Below, piece after piece: positions 51,436-60,888 of a stretch of 64,000 bases of DNA. The stretch covers positions 62,001 through 126,000 of the forward strand of contig JAQVCM010000005.1 of assembly GCA_028689775.1 (NCBI GenBank), given 5' to 3'. Both the position numbers and the translations under genes were made by a program. This DNA comes from Crocinitomicaceae bacterium (GTDB taxonomy: Bacteria > Bacteroidota > Bacteroidia > Flavobacteriales_D > Crocinitomicaceae). The notes under the pieces were generated by a model that saw only the letters and a program-made list of their open reading frames with translations, did no database searches and was not told the DNA's origin. The number at the start of each line of letters is the position of its first letter. Position 1 is the stretch's first letter.

Positions 51436-52437
51436 ATGACAAAAAAATCAGATAAAATAGCGGTTATTGGTGGAGGTAGTTGGGCAACTGCCTTGGTCAA
51501 AATGCTTTGCAATAATTTGGAGAATGTAAATTGGTGGATGAGAAGTCAGGAATCCGTTGATTATATTCACAAGTATAAAAGAAATCCGAAGTATTTGCAA
51601 TCGGTTGAGTTTGATTTGAATAAAATCACGGTTTCAACAGATTTAGATAAAATAATTGCGGATTCTGATATCATTATCATCGCTACACCATCTGCATTTT
51701 TGTTCAAGATTTTTGAAAACATTTCGCAAGATTTATTTGTAGATAAAGTTGTTTTTTCAGCTGTTAAAGGAATTATTCCAGAATACAATGCCATTCCAGC
51801 TCGCTTTATTCACAAAACTTTCGGCACGCCTTATTCAAAAATAGGAATCATTTGTGGTCCTTGTCACGCAGAAGAAGTTGCGCTTGAAAGACTTTCTTAT
51901 TTAACGATTGCTTGTCAGGAAGATCACATTGCTGAAAATGTGGCTGAATTATTAGCTTGTCGTTACATCAAATGTACAACATCGGATGATCTTTTTGGAA
52001 CCGAACTTTCTGCCATTCTCAAGAATGTCTATTCGATAGCTTCCGGTATTTGTGCTGGATTAGGATATGGAGACAATTTCCAAGCAGTTTTGATTTCAAA
52101 CGCAATTCAAGAGATCGAGAATTTCATCGATGAGGTAAGTCCAATTCACAGAGATGTGAAATCAAGTGCTTACTTAGGTGATTTATTGGTAACTGCTTAC
52201 TCCAAGTTTTCACGGAATCGTTCCTTTGGATTTATGATCGGGAAAGGATATTCTGTTAAAACCGCACAACTGGAGATGGACATGATTGCTGAAGGATATT
52301 ACGCAGTGAAAAGTGTGGTTGAAATCAATAAAAAATTCCAAGTAGAAATGCCGATCGTTGAAGCGGTTTACAACATCCTTTATGAGCGTATTTCTCCAGT
52401 AATTGAGATGCGTATTTTAGCAGATAAAATGACCTAA
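51436..52437 (+). CDS. gpsA: NAD(P)-dependent glycerol-3-phosphate dehydrogenase
   Basis: From the ATG at 51436 the enzyme has 333 residues with the NAD motif IAVIGGGSWATAL near the N-terminus, SAVKGIIPE, ICGPCHAEEVALERL, the catalytic-lysine region ELSAILKNVYSIASGICAGLGYGDNFQA and EGYYAVKSV. It reduces dihydroxyacetone phosphate to sn-glycerol-3-phosphate for phospholipid synthesis. A longer frame back to 51310 adds 42 residues without similarity. TACATTTG (51417-51424) lies 11 bases before the start. Some usual GpsA wording (SGPSFA) is altered to CGPCHA, a variant I associate with this phylum. Confidence 0.93.
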   Translation: MTKKSDKIAVIGGGSWATALVKMLCNNLENVNWWMRSQESVDYIHKYKRNPKYLQSVEFDLNKITVSTDLDKIIADSDIIIIATPSAFLFKIFENISQDLFVDKVVFSAVKGIIPEYNAIPARFIHKTFGTPYSKIGIICGPCHAEEVALERLSYLTIACQEDHIAENVAELLACRYIKCTTSDDLFGTELSAILKNVYSIASGICAGLGYGDNFQAVLISNAIQEIENFIDEVSPIHRDVKSSAYLGDLLVTAYSKFSRNRSFGFMIGKGYSVKTAQLEMDMIAEGYYAVKSVVEINKKFQVEMPIVEAVYNILYERISPVIEMRILADKMT

Positions 52438-52705
52438 TTGTTGCTTTAAACCTGTTTTCTTGCTTTCGTAAACTTATTTTAAATAACGTTTTCATTGACG
52501 GCTGTTTTCTGTTCATAACTTCCGCATTTATTCCCAGCTGATTTTGGATTAAACGAAAAATTATCAAGCAAAACCCTATTTAGAATCGTTCTATTTAATC
52601 TCTTTTATATCATTTATTATTTTGATTTTAAGGAGCTTGTAGGTTTTTAAACAATCGGTCATTACAAACTGTTTTCCCGTTTATCACATTCTTTTGTATT
52701 TTGAT
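52438..52705. other. Non-coding gap before the nuo promoter
   Basis: A 268-bp AT-rich stretch between gpsA and the nuo promoter. I see no gene, no terminator hairpin and no repeat. Confidence 0.4.
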
Positions 52706-52735
52706 TTGCACCTCTGTTAATAAGTATTAATTTTG
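52706..52735 (+). promoter_or_regulatory. Promoter of the nuo operon
   Basis: TTG (52706-52708) and TAATTTTG (52728-52735) are 19 bp apart, a full match to the Bacteroidota consensus. Transcription should start near 52740, about 20 bases before nuoA. Confidence 0.65.
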
Positions 52736-52758
52736 CTAGTAAATTTATCATTCATTTT

Positions 52759-53124
52759 ATGTCAAATACTCAGGATTATTTGCCAATTGTGTTGCAAGCG
52801 ATTGTAGCAATAGGATTTGTAATTTTCGTTTTAATTGTAGCGCCTCGCTTGGGTCCGAAGTTACACTCCAAGACCAAAGATGCGAATTGGGAATGTGGAA
52901 TTGAATCGGAAGGAAACGCTCGTTTTCCAGTGTCCATTCGGTACTTTTTAACCGCCATTTTGTTTGTGTTGTTTGATGTAGAAATCATCTTTTTCTATCC
53001 GTATGCCGTTAATTTTCAGAAACTTCATTTGGATGGATTGTATGCAGTATTGATATTCGTAGCCCTGTTTATGACAGGATTTATATATGTATTTAAAAAA
53101 GGAGCATTCGAATGGGAAAAATAA
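52759..53124 (+). CDS. nuoA: NADH:quinone oxidoreductase subunit A
   Basis: The 121-residue membrane subunit has three helices and the conserved loop [46 protein letters not shown]. It belongs to the membrane arm of complex I, near the quinone channel. It overlaps nuoB by 13 bp and is the first gene of the operon. Confidence 0.96.
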   Translation: MSNTQDYLPIVLQAIVAIGFVIFVLIVAPRLGPKLHSKTKDANWECGIESEGNARFPVSIRYFLTAILFVLFDVEIIFFYPYAVNFQKLHLDGLYAVLIFVALFMTGFIYVFKKGAFEWEK

Positions 53125-53675
53125 CTTCCGATGGAGACGTTGAAGCAATCAACTACGACGGTTTTCAGTTAACGAAATTAGATAAAGTAATAGGCGCCGC
53201 ACGATCAAACTCGATGTGGCCTTTGCCGTTTGCAACTTCTTGCTGTGGAATCGAATTCATGGCAACGATGGGAAGTAACTACGACGTTGCGCGATTTGGA
53301 ATGGAAAGAATGTCGTTCTCTCCTCGTCAGGCAGATTTATTGATTGTAGCTGGAACAATTTCCAAAAAATTGGGGCCAATTTTACGACAGGTTTACGAAC
53401 AAATGGCGGAACCGAAATGGGTTCTTTCTGTTGGAGCTTGCGCCAATACAGGTGGAATTTTTGACACCTACAGTGTACTTCAAGGTATTGACCGTATCAT
53501 TCCTGTTGATGTTTACGTGCCAGGATGTCCACCTCGTCCAGAGCAAATCTTGGACGGAATCATGAACATCCACGAATTGGTAAAAAATGAATCGTTGAGA
53601 AGACGTTACTCAGATCAATACAAGGATTTGATGAGTAATTATAACATTGAATCTAATGAAAGCGATGAACAATAA
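53112..53675 (+). CDS. nuoB: NADH:quinone oxidoreductase subunit B
   Basis: The 187-residue subunit carries cluster N2, ligated by cysteines in [24 protein letters not shown] and [10 protein letters not shown]2 passes electrons to quinone. It overlaps both nuoA and nuoC. The C-terminal tail is Glu/Asn-rich and not conserved. Confidence 0.97.
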   Translation: MGKITSDGDVEAINYDGFQLTKLDKVIGAARSNSMWPLPFATSCCGIEFMATMGSNYDVARFGMERMSFSPRQADLLIVAGTISKKLGPILRQVYEQMAEPKWVLSVGACANTGGIFDTYSVLQGIDRIIPVDVYVPGCPPRPEQILDGIMNIHELVKNESLRRRYSDQYKDLMSNYNIESNESDEQ

Positions 53676-54180
53676 TGAAATCAATAATGTTTTTGCTCTC
53701 GAGAGATTAAAAGCAGAATTTACAGATAAGATTCTTACTTCTGATGAGCCCTTTGGTTTACTAACGATTGAAGTTCCTGCAGCAGCTGCGCACGAAATCG
53801 TTCAATGGTTGAAAGAAGATCAAGTTTTAAGAGTTGATTTTTTAACCAACATTGCAGGTGTTCATTATCCGACAGCTGAAAACCGTGAATTTGCAGTGGT
53901 GTATCAATTGCACAGCTTGGTTCACAATTTACGCATTCGTGTGAAAGCGTTTGTTCCCTTGAGCAATCCTTCCATTTTGTCGTTGACAGATATTTATTCA
54001 GGAGCGAATTGGATGGAAAGAGAAACTTTTGATTTTTATGGTATTCAGTTTATCAATCACCCAAACCTTATGCGTATCTTAAACGAGGAGGACATGGATT
54101 ATCACCCGATGCGAAAAGAATACCAGTTGGAAGATGCAACACGTATGGATAAGGATAACCGCTTCTTTGGAAGAGAGTAA
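53665..54180 (+). CDS. nuoC: NADH:quinone oxidoreductase subunit C
   Basis: A 30-kDa-type subunit of about 171 residues with [47 protein letters not shown] and [22 protein letters not shown], the core of NuoC. The ATG at 53665 overlaps nuoB by 11 bp; an ATG at 53656 or TTG at 53647 would add three or six residues. It is separate from nuoD, unlike the NuoCD fusion of E. coli. Confidence 0.94.
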   Translation: MNNNEINNVFALERLKAEFTDKILTSDEPFGLLTIEVPAAAAHEIVQWLKEDQVLRVDFLTNIAGVHYPTAENREFAVVYQLHSLVHNLRIRVKAFVPLSNPSILSLTDIYSGANWMERETFDFYGIQFINHPNLMRILNEEDMDYHPMRKEYQLEDATRMDKDNRFFGRE

Positions 54181-54190
54181 TTAAGAAATT

Positions 54191-55414
54191 ATGAGCGAAT
54201 TCAAACAAAATACGAAACCTGCTGTTTCTTTATCTCAAGAAACAATTGACGGTGATATTGCAACCTTGAACTTAGGTCCAACGCACCCAGCAACGCACGG
54301 TATTTTTCAAAATATTTTGCAGGTTGATGGAGAAAAAATTCTTTCTTCTGAGCAAACAGTTGGGTACATTCACCGTGCTTTTGAAAAAATTGCAGAAAGA
54401 AGACCATATTATCAAATCACAACCTTAACGGATCGACTGAATTATTGTTCATCTCCAATCAATAACATTGGTTATGTATTGGCAGTTGAGAAATTACTTC
54501 AGTTGGAGGTTCCAAAACGGGTTGATTACATGCGTGTAATCATGATGGAATTGGCACGTATTGCGGATCACTTGATTTGTAACTCTGTAACTGGAGTAGA
54601 TACAGGTGCTTTGACCGGATTTACGTGGGTTTTCATTCAACGAGAAAAGATTTACGAACTGTATGAAGAGGTTTGTGGTGCTCGTTTAACAACCAACATG
54701 GGACGTATTGGAGGTTTTGAAAGAGATTTTACGCCAGCGTTTCACACAAAATTACAGGCATTCTTAAAAGATTTCCCAAAAGTATTCAATCAATTTGATG
54801 GATTACTTTCTAGAAATAGAATCTTCATGGACCGTACAATTGGTACAGGTGCAATTTCTGCTGAAAGAGCATTGAATTATTCTTTCACAGGACCAAACCT
54901 TCGTGCAACGGGTGTGGATTATGACGTTCGCGTGATGAACCCATATTGTTCGTACGAAGATTTCGATTTTGATGTTCCAGTTGGAACGGATGGAGATACG
55001 TACGACCGTTTTCAAGTTCGTCAGGAAGAAATCAGACAGAGTTTGAGAATCATTCAACAAGCATACGATAATTTACCAGAAGGACCATATCACGCAGACG
55101 TTCCAGAGTTTTACTTGCCTCCAAAAGAAGCAGTTTACAACGAAATGGAAGCATTGATTTACCACTTCAAAATTGTAATGGGAGAAACTCCTGTTCCAGT
55201 TGGAGAGGTTTACTCAAGTGTAGAAGGTGGAAATGGAGAATTAGGTTTTTACTTAATTAGCCACGGAGATCGTTCTCCTTACCGTTTACAATTCAGAAGA
55301 CCAAGTTTCATTTATTACCAAGCGTATCCTGAAATGATTACCGGTCAAACTATTAGTGATGCCGTATTGACATTGAGTAGTATGAACATAATCGCTGGCG
55401 AACTAGACGCATAA
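54191..55414 (+). CDS. nuoD: NADH:quinone oxidoreductase subunit D
   Basis: The 407-residue 49-kDa-type subunit has LNLGPTHPATHGIFQ, GYIHRAFEKIAERRPYYQI, DRLNYCSSPINNIGYVLAVEKL, GGFERDF and a C-terminal GDRSPYRLQFRRPSFIYYQA. It lines the quinone site with NuoB. Ten bp separate it from nuoC and 3 bp from nuoE. Confidence 0.97.
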   Translation: MSEFKQNTKPAVSLSQETIDGDIATLNLGPTHPATHGIFQNILQVDGEKILSSEQTVGYIHRAFEKIAERRPYYQITTLTDRLNYCSSPINNIGYVLAVEKLLQLEVPKRVDYMRVIMMELARIADHLICNSVTGVDTGALTGFTWVFIQREKIYELYEEVCGARLTTNMGRIGGFERDFTPAFHTKLQAFLKDFPKVFNQFDGLLSRNRIFMDRTIGTGAISAERALNYSFTGPNLRATGVDYDVRVMNPYCSYEDFDFDVPVGTDGDTYDRFQVRQEEIRQSLRIIQQAYDNLPEGPYHADVPEFYLPPKEAVYNEMEALIYHFKIVMGETPVPVGEVYSSVEGGNGELGFYLISHGDRSPYRLQFRRPSFIYYQAYPEMITGQTISDAVLTLSSMNIIAGELDA

Positions 55415-55417
55415 ATT

Positions 55418-55948
55418 ATGATAAAGACAGTTATTACACAGCAAGATAGACCTGTTTTGAGCCCTGAGAAAATGGCCGAAATTCAAGGTGTTATTCAGCA
55501 GTTCCCTGAAGGGAAATCAAAAAGTGCCATTCTTCGTATTTTACACATCGTAGAACGAGAAGCTGGTGGTTGGTTGAGTCCAGATACCATGGACATGGTT
55601 GCTGAAATATTAAGTATTGAACCAATTGAGGTTTATGAGGTTGCGACATTCTACACGATGTTCAACTTAAATCCAGTTGGTAAATATGTGCTAGAAGTTT
55701 GTCAAACCGGACCATGTATGTTGGTTGGTAGCGATCAAACCATTGAATATATTGAGAAAACATTAGACATCAAAGTGGGTGAAACTACCGCTGATGGAAT
55801 GTTTACCCTTAAAACAAGTGAGTGCCTAGGTGCTTGCGGTTATGGTCCTTTGTTGAAATGCGGTATTCATTACCACGAGCATTTAACGAACGATAGTATT
55901 GATACACTTCTTACCGCTTGTCGCAACGGTGAGGTAGAAAAATATTAA
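55418..55948 (+). CDS. nuoE: NADH:quinone oxidoreductase subunit E
   Basis: The 176-residue 24-kDa-type subunit has the [2Fe-2S] N1a ligands in EVCQTGPCMLVGS and TSECLGACGYGPLLKCG (CxxxxC and CxxxC). It sits with NuoF at the NADH-oxidising tip. Eight bp precede nuoF. Confidence 0.96.
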   Translation: MIKTVITQQDRPVLSPEKMAEIQGVIQQFPEGKSKSAILRILHIVEREAGGWLSPDTMDMVAEILSIEPIEVYEVATFYTMFNLNPVGKYVLEVCQTGPCMLVGSDQTIEYIEKTLDIKVGETTADGMFTLKTSECLGACGYGPLLKCGIHYHEHLTNDSIDTLLTACRNGEVEKY

Positions 55949-55956
55949 GATACGAA

Positions 55957-57300
55957 ATGGGCAGAAAATTACTTTTAGAACACATAGATGTTCCAGGAAT
56001 TGAAACTTTTGATGTTTGGAGAAAACACGGAGGTTATCTTTCTGTAGAAAAAGCGCTTAAAAATATGTCTCCGGACGATGTCGTGAATGAAGTTAAAAAT
56101 TCAGGACTAAGAGGTAGAGGTGGTGCAGGTTTCCCGACGGGAATGAAGTGGTCATTTCTTGCCAAACCAGAAGGAGTTCCAAGATATTTATTATGCAATG
56201 CGGATGAGAGTGAACCAGGTACTTTCAAAGACCGATATTTGATGGAAAAACTTCCTCACTTGTTGATTGAAGGGATGATTGTTTCAAGTTATGCATTAGG
56301 TGCAAACTTATCCTACATCTACATTCGCGGTGAGTACATGTGGATTTTAGAGATTCTTGAAAAAGCAATCGCTGAAGCGTACGCAAAAGGATTCTTAGGT
56401 AAAAACATTTTAGGTTCAGGTTTTGACCTAGATTTACGTGTTGCACCAGGAGGTGGAGCGTATATCTGCGGTGAAGAAACTGCTTTGATCGAATCTTTGG
56501 AAGGAAAAAGAGGAAATCCAAGAATGAAACCACCATTTCCAGCCGTTAAAGGTTTATGGGGTTGTCCTACGGTTGTAAATAACGTAGAAAGTTTAGCGAC
56601 TGTTGTTCCGATTATCAACATGGGAGCGGATGAATACGTGAAAATTGGTACGGAAAAAAGTGCAGGTACGAAATTAATTTCTGCTTGTGGAAACTTAGTT
56701 CGTCCAGGTGTTTACGAAATCGAAATGGGAATTTCTGTTGAAGAATTCATTTACGGAGACGAATGGTGTAGAGGTATTGCAAACAACAAGCAAATCAAAG
56801 CATTGATTCCTGGAGGTTCATCTGTTCCGATTTTACCAGCACATTTGATTACCAAATTGGCAACAGGCGAAGATCGTTTGATGTCCTACGAAAGTTTGTC
56901 AGAAGGTGGTTTTGCTACCGGATCGATGTTAGGTTCTGGCGGATTTATCGTTTTCGATGAAGATCAATCGGTTGTTCGCAACACGTGGAATTTTGCTCGT
57001 TTCTATGCACACGAATCTTGTGGACAATGTTCACCTTGTAGAGAAGGAACAGGTTGGATGCAACGCGTTTTACACAGAATCGTAAACGGTCAAGGAAACA
57101 TGCGCGACATTGATTTGTTGGCAGATATCAATAAAAAAATTGAAGGAAATACTATTTGTCCTTTAGGAGACGCTGCTGCGTGGCCAGTTGCTGCTGCAAT
57201 TCGTCATTTCCGCGAAGAGTTTGAATGGTATGTAAATCATCCAGAAGAGGCTCTGAAAAGAAACTACGGGATGTTGAAAAATACACCAACAACTGTTTAA
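55957..57300 (+). CDS. nuoF: NADH:quinone oxidoreductase subunit F
   Basis: The 447-residue subunit binds NADH, FMN and cluster N3. It shows GLRGRGGAGFPTGMKW, CNADESEPGTFKDR, GGGAYICGEETALIESLEGKRG, and the cluster motif ESCGQCSPCREGTGWM with a later cysteine in GNTICPLGDAAAWP. It starts electron transfer in complex I. The gap to nuoG is 42 bp, the largest in the operon. Confidence 0.97.
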   Translation: MGRKLLLEHIDVPGIETFDVWRKHGGYLSVEKALKNMSPDDVVNEVKNSGLRGRGGAGFPTGMKWSFLAKPEGVPRYLLCNADESEPGTFKDRYLMEKLPHLLIEGMIVSSYALGANLSYIYIRGEYMWILEILEKAIAEAYAKGFLGKNILGSGFDLDLRVAPGGGAYICGEETALIESLEGKRGNPRMKPPFPAVKGLWGCPTVVNNVESLATVVPIINMGADEYVKIGTEKSAGTKLISACGNLVRPGVYEIEMGISVEEFIYGDEWCRGIANNKQIKALIPGGSSVPILPAHLITKLATGEDRLMSYESLSEGGFATGSMLGSGGFIVFDEDQSVVRNTWNFARFYAHESCGQCSPCREGTGWMQRVLHRIVNGQGNMRDIDLLADINKKIEGNTICPLGDAAAWPVAAAIRHFREEFEWYVNHPEEALKRNYGMLKNTPTTV

Positions 57301-57342
57301 TCGTTGTTTTAGAAGATTTTAATATTATTTAAAAAATTGATA

Positions 57343-58314
57343 ATGGTCAAAGTAACCATAGATGGCATTGAAATAGAAGTGGAAGAAGGGACTACCATCC
57401 TGAACGCTGCTCGTATGATTGGAGGCAACGTTGTTCCTCCTGCCATGTGCTATTATAGTAGCTTGGAAGGTTCTGGTGGTAATTGCCGTACTTGCCTTGT
57501 TGAGATTGCAGAAGGTTCTACAAGAGATCCTCGTCCAATGCCGAAATTGATGGTTTCTTGTTCTACGCAAGTTCAAGACGGAATGGTTGTTAAAAACAAA
57601 ACCAGTCAACGCGTGCACGAAAACAGAGGAGCTGTAACTGAATTTTTATTGATCAATCACCCATTGGATTGTCCAGTTTGTGACCAAGCGGGTGAATGTC
57701 ATTTACAAGATCTTTCTTTTGATCACGGAGGCGCAGGTTCTCGTTTCGAAGAAGAAAAAAGAACTTTTGAACCAATTGATATCGGTAATAAAATCAAGTT
57801 GCACATGAATCGTTGCATCTTGTGTTACCGTTGCGTGAAAGTTGCTGAACAATTGACAGAGAAACGTGTTCATGGTGTTCTTCACCGTGGTGAACATGCT
57901 GAAATCAGTACCTACATTCAAAAAGCAGTTGAAAGTGATTTCTCCGGAAACATGATTGACGTTTGTCCAGTTGGAGCATTGACAGATCGTACTTTCCGTT
58001 TCAAAAGCCGTGTTTGGTTTTTGAAGCCAATGAATGCGACTCGCGAATGTAAAAAATGCCCTGGTCACGCAACAGTATGGATGTTTGGTGAAGAAATTTA
58101 CCGCGTTACAGGAAGAAAAGATGCGTACGGTGAAATCGAAAGATTGGATGGTAAAACAGCTTGGATTTGTGACGATTGTAGGTTCGAGACAAAAGATCCA
58201 AAACAATGGAACATCGAAGGTCCACGTAAAATCAACCGTCACTCGGTGATTTCTCAGAACCATTATGAGATTCCAAATCCTCTAAAAACGAACGTTAAAA
58301 AAAGTCTTAAATAA
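57343..58314 (+). CDS. nuoG: Short NuoG: Fe-S subunit without molybdopterin domain
   Basis: The protein has about 323 residues, far below the 700-900 of full NuoG. It retains the [2Fe-2S] site (CYYSSLEGSGGNCRTCLVEI), the HPLDCPVCDQAGEC ligands, CILCYRCVKV with DVCPVGAL, and a last pair of CxxC (CKKC, CDDC) that corresponds to the start of the Fe4S4 domain of molybdopterin oxidoreductases. It stops right after, so the large C-terminal domain is missing. I recall similar short forms in other Flavobacteria. I chose the ATG at 57343; 57337 adds two residues. Its stop overlaps the nuoH ATG by one base. Confidence 0.92.
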   Translation: MVKVTIDGIEIEVEEGTTILNAARMIGGNVVPPAMCYYSSLEGSGGNCRTCLVEIAEGSTRDPRPMPKLMVSCSTQVQDGMVVKNKTSQRVHENRGAVTEFLLINHPLDCPVCDQAGECHLQDLSFDHGGAGSRFEEEKRTFEPIDIGNKIKLHMNRCILCYRCVKVAEQLTEKRVHGVLHRGEHAEISTYIQKAVESDFSGNMIDVCPVGALTDRTFRFKSRVWFLKPMNATRECKKCPGHATVWMFGEEIYRVTGRKDAYGEIERLDGKTAWICDDCRFETKDPKQWNIEGPRKINRHSVISQNHYEIPNPLKTNVKKSLK

Positions 58315-59477
58315 TGGATATTAGTTTACTCATTGAAAAATCAACTATTGTAGTTGTATTGTTCTTAATCACCTTGGGAATTGCAGCGTATCAAACGTTG
58401 ATGGAACGTAAAGTTGCCGCTTGGATGCAAGACCGAGTAGGACCAGACAGAGCAGGACCATTCGGAATCCTTCAGCCGTTGGCAGATGGAGGAAAAATGT
58501 TCTTTAAAGAAGATTTTATTCCTAAAAATGCGGAAAGAGGCTTGTTCATCTTGGCACCAGGATTAGCGATGTTCACGGCAGCAATGACCGGAGCTGTTAT
58601 TCCGTGGGGACCGCCAGTTGAAATGGTTGGTAGAACCATCGCGTTGCAAGTTGCGGATATCAACATCGGTATTTTATATGTCATTGGATTTGCTTCCATT
58701 GGAGTATATGGAATTATGATTGGTGGTTGGGCATCGAATAACAAATTCTCTTTGTTCTCAGCTATTCGTACTTCGTCGCAAATGATTTCTTACGAATTAG
58801 CGATGGGTATTGTGATTATTACCATCGTATTGATGTCAGGAAGTTTAAGTGTTGCAACCATTGTTGAACAACAACACGGATTCTGGGCAGACGGTTACTT
58901 TACATGGAACGTGTTTAAACAACCTTTGGCTTTTATCATTTTCTTAGTAACCTCTTTGGCGGAATGTAACAGAGCACCGTTTGACATGGCGGAATGTGAA
59001 AACGAATTAATTGGAGGTTACCATACAGAGTACAGTTCCATGAAATTAGGTTTCTTCCTTTTTGCTGAATACGTAAACTTGTTTATCTCTGCAGCGATTA
59101 TTGCAGCATTGTTCTTCGGAGGATACAACTTCCCAGGAATGGATAACTTCAGTGGAATTACCTTGAGTATCTTGGGAACTTTAGTATTCTTCGCAAAAAC
59201 CGTATTCTTCATTTTCGTATTCATGTGGATTCGTTGGACATTGCCACGTTTCAGATACGATCAATTGATGCACTTAGGATGGAAAAAATTAATTCCATTG
59301 GCGATGATTAACTTGGTGATTACCGCAGTGGTTATTGCTTTTACTTCTGGATGGTTCAGTGAAGATAAAAAAGCAGCTGCAACAGTTGAAGTTGAACAAA
59401 AACAACCAACCGCAGTTTTGAATAATGCATCAGATTCTAGAGCTAGTGGAAGTTTTAGAGTTAATTTGAATCACTAA
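58314..59477 (+). CDS. nuoH: NADH:quinone oxidoreductase subunit H
   Basis: The 387-residue membrane subunit has eight helices and the quinone-site loop LMERKVAAWMQDRVGPDRAGPFGILQPLADGGKMFFKEDFIP, later EYSSMKLGFFLFAEYVNLFI and FVFMWIRWTLPRFRYDQLMHLGWK. The C-terminus adds about 30 hydrophilic residues (ATVEVEQKQPTAV onward) beyond the usual end. Confidence 0.97.
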   Translation: MDISLLIEKSTIVVVLFLITLGIAAYQTLMERKVAAWMQDRVGPDRAGPFGILQPLADGGKMFFKEDFIPKNAERGLFILAPGLAMFTAAMTGAVIPWGPPVEMVGRTIALQVADINIGILYVIGFASIGVYGIMIGGWASNNKFSLFSAIRTSSQMISYELAMGIVIITIVLMSGSLSVATIVEQQHGFWADGYFTWNVFKQPLAFIIFLVTSLAECNRAPFDMAECENELIGGYHTEYSSMKLGFFLFAEYVNLFISAAIIAALFFGGYNFPGMDNFSGITLSILGTLVFFAKTVFFIFVFMWIRWTLPRFRYDQLMHLGWKKLIPLAMINLVITAVVIAFTSGWFSEDKKAAATVEVEQKQPTAVLNNASDSRASGSFRVNLNH

Positions 59478-59500
59478 AAATCAGACTTACACATAAGAAT

Positions 59501-60043
59501 ATGGAAAGTTTAACGAATAGAAAGAAGGTTGTCTCAGACAAACAGATGACTTTTTTAGAAAGTTTATACCTACCAGTCGTTTTGGCTGGAATGGCGATGA
59601 CTTTCAGACACATGTTTAATAAAAGCGCAACCATTCGATATCCAGAGCAACAACGTGCTTTTGCTCCTGTTTACCGTGGGATGCACGTTTTGAAACGAGA
59701 CGAACAAGGAAGAGAAAACTGTACGGCTTGTGGTTTGTGCGCAGTGGCTTGTCCTGCTGAAGCAATTACCATGGTTGCTGGAGAACGTTTGCCAGGAGAA
59801 GAGCACTTGTACCGCGAAGAGAAATATGCAGTAACTTACGAAATCAACATGATTCGCTGTATTTTCTGTGGTTTATGCGAGGAAGCTTGTCCGAAAGAAG
59901 CAGTTTTCTTAACGGATCGCATTGTACCAACTTCATTCGATAGAGAAGATTTTGTTTACGGTAAAAACCGTTTGGTTGAATCGATCGATAATCGAATTGA
60001 CATTACAAAAAGACAACACACTGGTAAAAGAGGAAAGAAATGA
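59501..60043 (+). CDS. nuoI: NADH:quinone oxidoreductase subunit I
   Basis: The 180-residue subunit carries two [4Fe-4S] clusters, N6a and N6b, in CTACGLCAVACPAEAITM and CIFCGLCEEACPKEAVFLT. Its N-terminus (about 20-35) carries the amphipathic helix that attaches to the membrane. It overlaps nuoJ by 4 bp (ATGA). Confidence 0.97.
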   Translation: MESLTNRKKVVSDKQMTFLESLYLPVVLAGMAMTFRHMFNKSATIRYPEQQRAFAPVYRGMHVLKRDEQGRENCTACGLCAVACPAEAITMVAGERLPGEEHLYREEKYAVTYEINMIRCIFCGLCEEACPKEAVFLTDRIVPTSFDREDFVYGKNRLVESIDNRIDITKRQHTGKRGKK

Positions 60044-60552
60044 GTGGAATAGAAATTTTAGCAATTGTTTTAGGCGGTTTAACCGTTGGCTCAGCTTTGA
60101 TGGTTGTAGCCAGTCCTCACCCGGTAAGAAGTGTTTTGTTTTTGATCTTGACATTTTTCTTAATCACGGGTAATTATGTTTTGATGAATGCACAGTTCTT
60201 GGCGATTGTAAACATCATCGTTTACACCGGAGCTGTTATGGTTTTGTTCTTATTTGTGTTGATGTTCTTGAACTTAAGCAAAGACAACGAACCGAGATCA
60301 TCCATGAAAATGAAAGTTGCTGCAACCGTTGCAGGTGGAGCTTTGATGATTGTTATTATCGCAGCTTTAAAAGATGTAATCATGCTTCCGATTGACTTAC
60401 CTGTTGACAATCAGCAAGGTTTAGTTGAAAACTTAGGAATGTTATTATTTACAAAATACGTTTTGCCTTTTGAGGTTTCATCCATCTTGTTTATCTCTGC
60501 GATGGTAGGTGCTGTATTGTTGGCAAAAAGAGAAAAACAAATAATTGATTAA
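60040..60552 (+). CDS. nuoJ: NADH:quinone oxidoreductase subunit J
   Basis: The 170-residue membrane subunit has five helices, with ASPHPVRSVLFLILTFFLITGNYVLMNAQFLAIVNIIVYTGAVMVLFLFVLMFLNL, where the glycine of the pi-bulge helix lies. It is separated from nuoK by 2 bp. Confidence 0.95.
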   Translation: MSGIEILAIVLGGLTVGSALMVVASPHPVRSVLFLILTFFLITGNYVLMNAQFLAIVNIIVYTGAVMVLFLFVLMFLNLSKDNEPRSSMKMKVAATVAGGALMIVIIAALKDVIMLPIDLPVDNQQGLVENLGMLLFTKYVLPFEVSSILFISAMVGAVLLAKREKQIID

Positions 60553-60554
60553 GA

Positions 60555-60884
60555 ATGATATTAGGAACTATTTTTGAATCAGGCATATCGGTACAATTTT
60601 ACATTGTGCTTTCAACGATTTTGTTTGCCATCGGTGTAATCGGTGTGATCGTTAGAAGAAATGCCATCATCGTTTTGATGAGTATTGAATTAATGTTGAA
60701 CTCGGTCAACTTATTGTTGGTTGCTTTCTCTACCTATTTCGGCCAAGGTGATGCACAAATATTTGTGTTCTTCATCATGGTGGTTGCCGCTGCAGAAGCA
60801 ACGATTGGACTTTCCATTTTGGTGCTTTTATACAGAAACAACCGATCTGTAGATATTGAATTGTTTAACAAATTAAAAGGATAA
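60555..60884 (+). CDS. nuoK: NADH:quinone oxidoreductase subunit K
   Basis: A 109-residue three-helix subunit with the conserved glutamate in IVLMSIELMLNSVNLLLVAF and the second one in AAAEATIGLSILVLLYR. Part of the proton-translocating arm. nuoL begins 4 bp later. Confidence 0.96.
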   Translation: MILGTIFESGISVQFYIVLSTILFAIGVIGVIVRRNAIIVLMSIELMLNSVNLLLVAFSTYFGQGDAQIFVFFIMVVAAAEATIGLSILVLLYRNNRSVDIELFNKLKG

Positions 60885-60888
60885 CAAA

